DNA from: Lacinutrix sp. Hel_I_90
GTDB taxonomy: Bacteria > Bacteroidota > Bacteroidia > Flavobacteriales > Flavobacteriaceae
Assembly (NCBI RefSeq): GCF_000934685.1
Contig: NZ_JYNQ01000001.1
Span: forward strand, 2,592,501-2,656,500
Reading direction: 5' to 3'
DNA: 64,000 nucleotides
The position numbers and the translations under genes are program-made. Numbering within the stretch: position 1 is the first letter of the stretch; every line of letters starts with the position of its first letter. The notes below the pieces were generated by a model. It saw nothing but the letters and a program-made list of their open reading frames with translations. It searched no databases and was not told the DNA's origin. Below are positions 36,162-43,000 of this stretch, piece after piece.

Positions 36162-37187
36162 TTGGGTCAATATAAAAAACATCATTATGTACCTCGATTT
36201 TATCTCAAAAGATTTTCATTTGAGGAGAAAGGTCTACACATAGGTGTATTTAACCATCAAAATGATGTTTTTGTAAGGCGAGCACCTATAAAGCATCAAG
36301 CTGCTAAAAATTATCTATATGGTAAAGATGATGAGGTGGAATTATATCTATCTAAACTTGAAAGCAAAATTTCTAAACTATTTCATTTTTGGACTAATGA
36401 GAAAATTCTCGTCCCACCTAATGAAAATACAAATGCTGATAAGTTGTTAAAGAGGTTTATACTTTATCAGTATTTTAGAACTCCAAGAGCTGGAGATTTA
36501 TTAAATATAACAATAAATGATACTTTTAGAGTTATAGCCAAGAAATATTACCCAAAAATATGGGAAAAAATAAAAGAAAGTAAATTAGTCAATTCTGATC
36601 CAGTTTTGACTGCATTATTACATTCTTCTGATAAGGAACATTTATTAGGATTTCTTTCTTGTAAGTTTTTAGTTAACCTCTCATATTTACCATTCATAAC
36701 ATCTGATGCACCAGTAATATTTTACAATCAATTCAAGGAAAAAACTAATCAGTACAATGGAGCTACTGCTTTAGTGTCGAAAGGACTTCAAATATTTTAT
36801 CCTATACATCCTAGACTAATGATTTGTTACTATGATACCAAAGAGTATAATTATGGAAAAAGTGATAATAACAATTGTATCTCAACTGATTCTGTTGAAG
36901 ATGTGCATCAGTTGAATTCTTTACAATACTTAAATAGTAGTTCTCAGGTTTTTTTTAATCAATTTATTGAAGAAGATTACATAAATTTAATGTTAAAGGA
37001 ATTTAAGAAACAAAAGAATGATTATAAGGTCATTAATAAGTTATTCAAAACTATGGATAGTAGAGAGTTTCTATATAACAGTTTTGAAAATTACAAGATT
37101 GATTTGAGTTTAACATTCACGGAAATAATACAAAAAAGTAATATTAATAATGATAGTTTTGAGGTTAGAGACAATTCCTTTTTATAA
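36162..37187 (+). CDS. DUF4238 protein
   Basis: A 341-residue protein with the family N-terminus KKHHYVPRFYLKRFS. Inner conserved segments (SYLPFITSDAPVIFYN, then QIFYPIHPRLMICYY) fit DUF4238. The family function is unknown, but it recurs in bacterial accessory regions. It starts with TTG six bases after the ATPase stop and no better start exists. The tight spacing suggests it is the fourth gene of the conflict operon; a terminator follows. Confidence 0.75.
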   Translation: MGQYKKHHYVPRFYLKRFSFEEKGLHIGVFNHQNDVFVRRAPIKHQAAKNYLYGKDDEVELYLSKLESKISKLFHFWTNEKILVPPNENTNADKLLKRFILYQYFRTPRAGDLLNITINDTFRVIAKKYYPKIWEKIKESKLVNSDPVLTALLHSSDKEHLLGFLSCKFLVNLSYLPFITSDAPVIFYNQFKEKTNQYNGATALVSKGLQIFYPIHPRLMICYYDTKEYNYGKSDNNNCISTDSVEDVHQLNSLQYLNSSSQVFFNQFIEEDYINLMLKEFKKQKNDYKVINKLFKTMDSREFLYNSFENYKIDLSLTFTEIIQKSNINNDSFEVRDNSFL

Positions 37188-37216
37188 TTAAATTTTAATC
37201 AAATCTTAAATAATTC

Positions 37217-37240
37217 ACAACCATAATAGGTTGTTTTTTT
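37217..37240 (+). terminator. Terminator of the conflict operon
   Basis: Arms ACAACC / GGTTGT with a six-base loop and a run of seven T. The short stem is compensated by the T run. Confidence 0.7.
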
Positions 37241-37276
37241 ATGCTTAAAAGTGAAAGTTTAACAAAATATTAACAC

Positions 37277-37330
37277 GTTCTTGCGAACAAAAAAGACGTT
37301 TGGAGGTATTAGTATAGTATGGAATATTCC
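37277..37330 (+). promoter_or_regulatory. Palindromes before the excisionase-like gene
   Basis: GTTC-TTGC-GAAC (37277-37288) and the perfect ten-base palindrome GGAATATTCC (37321-37330) precede the small DNA-binding gene. They are plausible operator sites for an element-encoded regulator. Confidence 0.35.
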
Positions 37331-37353
37331 TATTAATTTAATACTTACTTATT

Positions 37354-37605
37354 ATGAAAAGAGATGTTGAAATACACAAGCTAAAAGTTTATACGATTAA
37401 GAAATTAAAATCTTTACAAAAACTCATTGAAGAAAATAACAATAAAAAAGACTGGCTTACAGTAAACGAAGTTGTTAAAGACTTTAATATTAGTCGTAAA
37501 ACATTTGATAGGTTAAGAGAAAAAGGTTTAAAAGTTTCTCAACCAAAAAGGAATGGAAAAATCCTTGTAGAAAGAAATGAATTAGTAAGCTTTTTAAATG
37601 GATAA
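37354..37605 (+). CDS. Excisionase-like helix-turn-helix protein
   Basis: An 83-residue basic protein. Residues 1-30 are helical, and residues 35-83 form a MerR/excisionase-type winged helix (WLTVNEVVKDFNISRKTFDR, ending NELVSFLNG). Such proteins direct excision or act as replication/partition regulators of Bacteroidota elements. Its stop is two bases before the Rep-like start, so the pair is one transcript. Confidence 0.78.
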   Translation: MKRDVEIHKLKVYTIKKLKSLQKLIEENNNKKDWLTVNEVVKDFNISRKTFDRLREKGLKVSQPKRNGKILVERNELVSFLNG

Positions 37606-37607
37606 TT

Positions 37608-38597
37608 ATGATAGATAAAATAAAATTCTTATTAAGAAACTACCCTGTTAATGAAGAAATGCGTAATTCTTATAGGAAATTTGGAAAGTCAAGATTTAAC
37701 CCAGAAATTAATGTATTGGTTAAATATTTGACAAGAGAGGAAAACTTATGCAAGAAAAACAAAAAACATTCTTTAAAGTTGACATTAGCTTATGATACAA
37801 AACACGGAAATCATAAATTATATATAGAGGGCAGTATTAGAAAATGGTATTACGGAAAATATAATATCAGAGATTTTAATTACAAAGATTTTTGCCAATG
37901 TATTAGTCTTTTGAGTAAAAGATTAGAAATAGAAGAAAATATTTTATGGAATGCAGAGATAACAAAATTAGAAACAGGTGTAACAATTAGGTTTACAAAA
38001 GAGTTTGAGGGTATTGCACTTTGTGTGTCTCGATATAAGAACTTTAAAAAGAATACTTATGAAGACAAAGGTGTAAAGTTTAAAGGGAAAAATTATCATG
38101 TAATTTTTTATGATAAAATTAGGGAGATTTACAACGATAAAGACAAGTTGGAACGGTCTTACGATAAAATAACAAAAAACAATTTTTTGTTTAGATATGA
38201 GATACAAGGTCATAAAGTAAGCGGCATGAAGATGTTTAAAAATAAAGTAGATACTCTATTAAAGGTAAAAAACAACTGGAAGTACTTAGGAGACAATTTG
38301 ATTATGACACTTGACAAAGTCGAATTTATAGATGTTATATCGCCAGAAGCTTATATAAATCTTAGAGGTGGTGCAATTACTGAAATGTCAGAATTTTTAA
38401 TATACAAAGGAATAAAAGCTATTGGTATAGAAAAAACACGATTATTGATAGAAACTTTAAACCCTAAAAAAAGGACTAAGTGTAGAAAAAAATATAATGG
38501 TATTTATGAAAAACACTTAATAGAAGATAGGCAAAATTATGAGGACATATTTCGTCAAAAACTATTAGAAAAATTATTTTTCGTTTGCAGGAAATAG
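37608..38597 (+). CDS. Replication-initiation-like protein (phage gpII / plasmid Rep style)
   Basis: A 329-residue protein. The segments KLYIEGSIRKWYYGKYNIRDF, AEITKLETGVTI and YHVIFYDKIREI follow the pattern of rolling-circle-type initiators of filamentous phages and small plasmids (gpII-like). A catalytic Tyr cannot be assigned with confidence. Placed right after the excisionase-like gene, it suggests that the excised element can replicate as a circle. The assignment rests on motif memory and could be wrong. Confidence 0.5.
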   Translation: MIDKIKFLLRNYPVNEEMRNSYRKFGKSRFNPEINVLVKYLTREENLCKKNKKHSLKLTLAYDTKHGNHKLYIEGSIRKWYYGKYNIRDFNYKDFCQCISLLSKRLEIEENILWNAEITKLETGVTIRFTKEFEGIALCVSRYKNFKKNTYEDKGVKFKGKNYHVIFYDKIREIYNDKDKLERSYDKITKNNFLFRYEIQGHKVSGMKMFKNKVDTLLKVKNNWKYLGDNLIMTLDKVEFIDVISPEAYINLRGGAITEMSEFLIYKGIKAIGIEKTRLLIETLNPKKRTKCRKKYNGIYEKHLIEDRQNYEDIFRQKLLEKLFFVCRK

Positions 38598-38994
38598 CTA
38601 GTTATATAATAAGAGTAATCTAAACCCTAAATAAAGGTATCACATATAATAATATAAATGAATTAACAAGTAAACATAAATATTGGACATATAACTATTA
38701 TGAAAATGACAAGTAGATAAATGTAATAACATATAGGAGTATTTAATATAAGTTATATGAATGTTGACCTTATAAGCTAATAGATGAGTTAAAGATAAAG
38801 AAGAGTAATATTTTTTTAGCCAGCGACGAAAAGTAATAAGTAGAAAATGAAAGTTGAATCGTTAATGGCTTAAAAACTGATTTTAGTGTTTGTTTTTTGA
38901 ACTTAAATCATAATAAAGTAAAAGTGTTCTTATGAAAGATAATCGTTAAAATTTAGTCCTTTAAAATGAGTGAAACTAAATTTATATTTTTTGC
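38598..38994. other. AT-rich non-coding right part of the island
   Basis: About 400 bases without credible ORF, strongly AT-rich. This would be a natural place for an origin used by the adjacent Rep-like protein, but no iteron or nick site is evident to me. Confidence 0.4.
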
Positions 38995-39024
38995 TTGTTT
39001 AATTAAAAATTGATTGTATATTTG
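38995..39024 (+). promoter_or_regulatory. Consensus promoter pointing out of the island
   Basis: TTG at 38995, exactly 19 bases, then TATATTTG at 39017-39024. The next terminator is at 39163, so it would give a transcript of about 160 bases crossing attR. A perfect hairpin TTTTTACAG/CTGTAAAAA (39044-39070) lies in that transcript. Confidence 0.65.
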
Positions 39025-39057
39025 CTTCCGCTTAAAGAAATAATTTTTACAGAAAGC

Positions 39058-39075
39058 ACCCCTGTAAAAACCCCT
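39058..39075 (+). promoter_or_regulatory. Candidate integrase arm sites, right
   Basis: ACCCCT at 39058-39063 and 39070-39075, 12 bases apart start to start, matching the left pair in sequence, spacing and orientation. Confidence 0.45.
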
Positions 39076-39138
39076 TTAATACTTGTAGCTTTTGAAATTA
39101 TGTATAAGATATAGGGCGGAATATTAAGACTGATGTCT

Positions 39139-39156
39139 TCCCGTCCAGACCGCAAA
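39139..39156 (+). repeat. attR core (18-bp direct repeat)
   Basis: An exact copy of TCCCGTCCAGACCGCAAA from the tRNA-Asp 3' end, with no tRNA body beside it. It marks the right boundary of the island. Confidence 0.88.
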
Positions 39157-39162
39157 ATTGCT

Positions 39163-39192
39163 AAAAGCTTCAACTCTGTTGAAGCTTTTTTT
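39163..39192 (+). terminator. Displaced original tRNA-Asp terminator
   Basis: Arms AAAAGCTTCAAC / GTTGAAGCTTTT with loop TCT and a T run, seven bases after attR. Before integration it would have followed tRNA-Asp. Confidence 0.88.
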
Positions 39193-39569
39193 GGCAATAA
39201 AATTTAGTTGTGTTGTTTTGATGGATGTAGTAGTCCATCAAACTGGTAGAGAGCTAGTTAAATAGCTTAAACCGATGGAAAGCTTTCCTTTTTTCTTCCG
39301 TTTTTCGGACAAGAAAATTGGGATGCTTTTTTGTTTTACATCCTTTTTATCTGCCAATAATTGGGAGCCAGTCTAAAAACACAGGATACGTGTAGTTTGC
39401 TGATTTTTTCAATTACTTGATAATCATTAAGATATATTAGATTATCTTATTATATTGCATGGTCAGCGATTTGTCTTTAAGCACTGGTAATTGCGCGGAA
39501 TTCTCGTTTCATTTCTGCCAAAATCTACGTTTTCGAGTGCTAAAACAAACATTTTGTGAGGTATTTCGT
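39193..39569. other. Non-coding stretch between island and peptide array
   Basis: No credible ORF. Three small inverted repeats are seen: TTTGATGGA/TCCATCAAA (39217-39242), the palindrome GGAAAGCTTTCC followed by six T (39277-39294), and TCCG/CGGA (39297-39309). They may be terminator-like or part of an untranslated RNA; I cannot decide. Confidence 0.4.
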
Positions 39570-39577
39570 TAACTTTG
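39570..39577 (+). promoter_or_regulatory. Promoter -7 element before the peptide array
   Basis: TAACTTTG fits TAnnTTTG. It lies 36 bases before the decayed copy and 265 bases before the first intact peptide gene. Confidence 0.45.
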
Positions 39578-39612
39578 TATTAAATTAATAGTAATCCATA
39601 AAAATAATAATT

Positions 39613-39738
39613 ATGAAACCCCTCAAACTTAAATTAGCAGCAATTTGAAAAATTGCGTCATAAACGACAGTATTACCTTCTTGAGAACTGAGTTTATCAC
39701 AACCCCAAATCATGACTTTTCTAAGTAACAAGTTTTAA
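39613..39738 (+). pseudogene. Decayed copy of the exported peptide gene
   Basis: Reading from ATG gives MKPLKLKLAAI, stop, KIAS, stop, TTVLPS, stop. It aligns without gaps over the first 23 codons to MKTLKITAVALFSIG...TAVLPS of the intact copies, with three in-frame stops. Further on, AATCATGA-TTTTCTAAG still matches AATCATGAGATTTCTAAG of the intact genes but in a shifted frame. It is a degenerate older member of the array. Confidence 0.65.
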
Positions 39739-39841
39739 ACCCTACGATAAACTTTGGATAGCTAAGCGTTAGGTTGAAGCATACAAAAACAATAAATTAC
39801 AATTACTAAAAATTAATAGCAACAATTTAAAACACACCCTT

Positions 39842-40021
39842 ATGAAAACCCTTAAAATTACAGCAGTAGCACTTTTTTCAATTGGATTATTAACAGCAGT
39901 ATTACCATCGGATAGTATAGAGCCGACAGTGGAATCTTCGAATCATGAGATTTCTAAGCCAGCTATTGATTTAACGGCCATGATTGAAATTACAAATGGT
40001 AAGAGACCGAGTGGTGCTTAA
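39842..40021 (+). CDS. Exported 59-residue peptide, copy 1
   Basis: The protein starts MKTLKITAVALFSIGLLTAV, a clear signal-peptide-like N-terminus (one charged end, 15-residue hydrophobic core). An acidic mature part of about 35 residues follows, ending ITNGKRPSGA. A dibasic Lys-Arg lies five residues before the end, a possible processing point that would release a short peptide. No Cys is present, so it is not a lipoprotein or disulfide peptide. No family is recognised. It belongs to a tandem array just ahead of a TPR sensor kinase, which suggests a signal or ligand role. Confidence 0.75.
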   Translation: MKTLKITAVALFSIGLLTAVLPSDSIEPTVESSNHEISKPAIDLTAMIEITNGKRPSGA

Positions 40022-40119
40022 AAAGTAACCACGCAATGATGTTTTACAAGCATGTCGCTGTTTGTGAAATGATCAATATTCTTATTAAAATTAATAGCAA
40101 CAATTTAAAACACACCCTT

Positions 40120-40299
40120 ATGAAAACCCTTAAAATTACAGCAATAGCCCTTTTTTCAATCGGATTATTAACAGCAGTATTACCATCAGATAGTATAGAA
40201 CCGACAGTGGAATCTTCGAATCATGAGATTTCTAAGCCAGCTATTGATTTAACGGCCATGATTGAAATTACAAATGGTAAGAGACCGAGTGGTGCTTAA
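40120..40299 (+). CDS. Exported 59-residue peptide, copy 2
   Basis: Identical to copy 1 except Val9 to Ile. The frame is open 28 codons upstream (to 40036) through the spacer, but every copy has the same ATG followed by the signal peptide, and copy 1 lacks that extension, so 40120 is the start. The C-terminal ITNGKRPSGA is unchanged. Confidence 0.75.
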   Translation: MKTLKITAIALFSIGLLTAVLPSDSIEPTVESSNHEISKPAIDLTAMIEITNGKRPSGA

Positions 40300-40397
40300 A
40301 AAGTAACCACGCAATGATGGTTTACAAGCATGTCGCCGTTTGTGAAATGATCAATATTCTTATTAAAATTAATAGCAACAATTTAAAACACACCCTT

Positions 40398-40577
40398 ATG
40401 AAAACCCTTAAAATTACAGCAGTAGCCCTTTTTTCAATCGGATTATTAACAGCAGTATTACCATCAGATAGTATAGAGCCGACAGTGGAATCTTCGAATC
40501 ATGAGATTTCTAAGCCAGCTATTGATTTAACGGCCATGATTGAAATTACAAATGGTAAGAGACCGAGTGGTGCTTAA
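40398..40577 (+). CDS. Exported 59-residue peptide, copy 3
   Basis: The protein is identical to copy 1. DNA differences from copy 1 are silent (for example in the codons for Leu11, Ile14 and Ser23), so protein sequence is kept while DNA drifts slightly or copies are homogenised. The start is chosen as for copy 2. Confidence 0.75.
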   Translation: MKTLKITAVALFSIGLLTAVLPSDSIEPTVESSNHEISKPAIDLTAMIEITNGKRPSGA

Positions 40578-40675
40578 AAAGTAACCACGCAATGATGGTT
40601 TACAAGCATGTCGCCGTTTGTGAAATGATCAATATTCTTATTAAAATTAATAGCAACAATTTAAAACACACCCTT

Positions 40676-40855
40676 ATGAAAACCCTTAAAATTACAGCAG
40701 TAGCCCTTTTTTCAATCGGATTATTAACAGCAGTATTACCATCAGATAGTATAGAACCGACAGTGGAATCTATGAATCATGAGATTTCTAAGCCAGCTAT
40801 TGATTTAACGGCCATGATTGAAATTACAAATGGTAAGAGACCGAGTGGTGCTTAA
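40676..40855 (+). CDS. Exported 59-residue peptide, copy 4
   Basis: Identical to copy 1 except Ser33 to Met (ESMNHE in place of ESSNHE). It is the last array member; 104 bases and no terminator hairpin separate it from the sensor kinase start, so read-through into the kinase is possible. Confidence 0.75.
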   Translation: MKTLKITAVALFSIGLLTAVLPSDSIEPTVESMNHEISKPAIDLTAMIEITNGKRPSGA

Positions 40856-40928
40856 AAAGAAATATCTTAATTTTACCCTATAAGCACCTCTGAATTTGTA
40901 AAATAATTTCTGGATAGAATATTTATTA

Positions 40929-40936
40929 TAAATTTG
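40929..40936 (+). promoter_or_regulatory. Promoter -7 element of the TPR sensor kinase
   Basis: TAAATTTG fits TAnnTTTG and lies 23 bases before the TTG start. No TTG is seen at the ideal -33 distance. Confidence 0.4.
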
Positions 40937-40959
40937 ATTTAAATAAATTAGAATAGACA

Positions 40960-42975
40960 TTGTACAAACATTTTATTGTTTTATTTTTTTTCTCTATTAC
41001 TTCTGTTTTTTGTCAAAATAGAAATGATACAAAACTACTTGACTCTATTTATAAGCTAAGAAACCTATCTAAGGTTGATAAGTTTGAAATAAACAAGAGA
41101 ATTGATTATGCGAAAAATGCAATTGAATTATCAAAAAAAACTGGATATGATTCTACATTATTAGGTAGTAAGAGAGCATTATCATCTCTATACCTTGAAA
41201 GTGGGGAAATGTATGAGTTAAAAGAGATCAGTCTTGAGAATTTTGAATTAGCGAAAGCTTTAAAAGATTCTTTAGTTATGGCTAATGCAGATTATATATT
41301 GGGTTATGCATACGAGGAAGAGGTAAAGTATGATAGCGCTTATTATCACTATTTTAGAGCGGCTAAAGTTTATAAAAAGCTAAATAATAACACAAAGTCG
41401 GGTGAAGTAATCTTGAATATGGCAAATATTCAAAATATAGAAAGAGATTATATAGGTAGTGAAATTAATGCCATTGAAGCTAAAAAACTAATTGAACAGC
41501 TTCCAGAAACCAACTATAACCTGGATACTTTGTGGTTAATACATAATCTGTTGGGTGTTGTTTCTGGAAAGCTTAAATTGTATGATAAGGCTTTAGAGTA
41601 TCACGCTCTGGCGTATAAGTTTGCTAGTAAAATGACAAACGGTTATTATTATAAAATTACAACTTCTAGTAATATAGCATCAATCTATAGAAAGAAAGCA
41701 CAGTATAATGTAGCTGTCGATAAATATAACGAGATACTAGAAAATAAAAATCTTATTACTTATGATTCTGCATCATATGCTAGCACTATTTCCAATATCG
41801 CTTATGCTAAATTCTTAAGCGGTATTAAAAACAGGGTTGAGATAGAGAAACCATATAGAGAGGCTATGCATATAGCTAAAGATATAAATAATAACGTAAT
41901 TGAAATATATACATATCTCTATTTAAGCAAATATTTTGAGGCTATTAAGCAAAGCGATTCAGCTAAAAAATATATTAATAAAGCTTACGATATAGCTAAG
42001 GCTACTAAAACTAATGATGTATTATTAGAAAGTTTAATTTTAAAGGCCTCTTTAGCTAAAGATTCGTCACAGCAGTTTCTAATGGAGCACATAAAACTTA
42101 GCGATAGTTTGGTTTTGGCAGAACGTTCCATTCGTAATAAATTTGCTAGAATAGATTACGAGACAGAAGCGTTTAAACAGCAAAAAGAGATCGTCTCAAG
42201 GCAAAACATCTTATTAATTATTGCCTCCTCAATATTAGCGATTACCTTACTTTTGTTATACGTCATTAAAACAAGACGTGAGAAAATAAAAGAATTACAA
42301 TTAGCACAGCAACAACAACAGGCAAACGAAGAAATTTACAACCTCATGCTCTCGCAACAGGATAAAATGGATGAGGCCAGAGCGGTTGAAAAAAAGCGAA
42401 TTTCTCAGGACATTCACGACGGTATTTTAGGGCGATTGTTTGGCGTGCGACTCAATTTAGATAATTTAAACTTCATAAAAACAGATGATGGGATTACTAG
42501 GCGTAGTAATTATATTAATGAACTTAAAGAGATTGAATTTGATATTCGTAAAGTATCGCACGACTTAAATACAGATTTTGTCACTAATTCTAGCTTCTCT
42601 GGAATTATTAAAACATTGGTAGAAAACCAGTGCGACGCTTACGGTCTAGAATATGCCATTTCCATTGCAAATTCTATTAATTGGGAACTGGTTTCTAATA
42701 AAACAAAAGTGCACATCTATAGAATTACGCAGGAGTCACTGCAAAACATTTATAAACATGCCGAGGCAAGTTTAGTTTCTATAACAATTGATGAAGATAA
42801 TAATTCATTATCTTTAGCTATTAGTGATGATGGGAAGGGCTTCGAAAGTGATAAAATTAAAGACGGTATTGGCCTAAAAAACATCAAATCTAGAGTACAA
42901 GAAATTAACGCTAAATTCAATATAAAAACAACTAAAAACGAAGGAACCACCGTTGAAATAGAAATACCTATATAA
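40960..42975 (+). CDS. TPR-sensor histidine kinase (HisKA_3 type)
   Basis: A 671-residue membrane kinase. A signal or anchor segment (residues 1-18), about 380 residues of tetratricopeptide-like helical repeats predicted to lie in the periplasm, one transmembrane helix (NILLIIASSILAITLLLLYV, about 414-433), a coiled coil, then the HisKA_3 box EKKRISQDIHDGILGRLFG (His near 483) and an ATPase domain ending DDGKGFESDKIKDGIGLKNI. It uses a TTG start; no ATG precedes the signal sequence. The TPR domain could bind the exported peptides encoded just upstream. It pairs with the regulator 25 bases downstream. Confidence 0.88.
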   Translation: MYKHFIVLFFFSITSVFCQNRNDTKLLDSIYKLRNLSKVDKFEINKRIDYAKNAIELSKKTGYDSTLLGSKRALSSLYLESGEMYELKEISLENFELAKALKDSLVMANADYILGYAYEEEVKYDSAYYHYFRAAKVYKKLNNNTKSGEVILNMANIQNIERDYIGSEINAIEAKKLIEQLPETNYNLDTLWLIHNLLGVVSGKLKLYDKALEYHALAYKFASKMTNGYYYKITTSSNIASIYRKKAQYNVAVDKYNEILENKNLITYDSASYASTISNIAYAKFLSGIKNRVEIEKPYREAMHIAKDINNNVIEIYTYLYLSKYFEAIKQSDSAKKYINKAYDIAKATKTNDVLLESLILKASLAKDSSQQFLMEHIKLSDSLVLAERSIRNKFARIDYETEAFKQQKEIVSRQNILLIIASSILAITLLLLYVIKTRREKIKELQLAQQQQQANEEIYNLMLSQQDKMDEARAVEKKRISQDIHDGILGRLFGVRLNLDNLNFIKTDDGITRRSNYINELKEIEFDIRKVSHDLNTDFVTNSSFSGIIKTLVENQCDAYGLEYAISIANSINWELVSNKTKVHIYRITQESLQNIYKHAEASLVSITIDEDNNSLSLAISDDGKGFESDKIKDGIGLKNIKSRVQEINAKFNIKTTKNEGTTVEIEIPI

Positions 42976-43000
42976 TAAGCCCTTATAAATCCCTCACAAC

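Larger units (their letters stand above)
28968..39156. mobile_element. tRNA-Asp-integrated genomic island, about 10.2 kb
   Basis: The island is bounded by exact 18-bp repeats of the tRNA-Asp 3' end. The left end carries a tyrosine integrase; the right end carries an excisionase-like and a Rep-like protein. Between them are genes of AT-richer composition, including a putative ABC-3C conflict operon. No relaxase, type IV secretion genes, capsid or coat genes are seen. It therefore looks like a small integrative element or phage satellite-like replicon rather than an ICE or full prophage. Confidence 0.85.
39809..40859 (+). repeat. Tandem array, period 278 bp, four copies
   Basis: Start codons of the four peptide genes lie at 39842, 40120, 40398 and 40676, exactly 278 bases apart. 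Shared sequence runs from AAAATTAATAGC before copy 1 to AAAG after copy 4. Copies differ at only a few positions, indicating recent tandem duplication. Confidence 0.95.

Noticed and set aside
28968-39156. Integrative conjugative element or complete filamentous prophage
   Set aside because: No relaxase, coupling protein, type IV secretion, coat, assembly (Zot-like) or capsid genes are visible.
39193-39569. Second island or IS remnant right of attR
   Set aside because: No transposase fragment, terminal inverted repeats or target-site duplication could be found.
40036-40119. Longer 87-codon forms of the repeated peptide
   Set aside because: The open frame continues into the spacer by chance of the repeat; copy 1 has no such extension and the signal peptide begins at the internal ATG.
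39809-40859. CRISPR-like array
   Set aside because: The repeat unit is 278 bases with near-identical content throughout, no unique spacers and no cas genes; it codes for repeated peptides.
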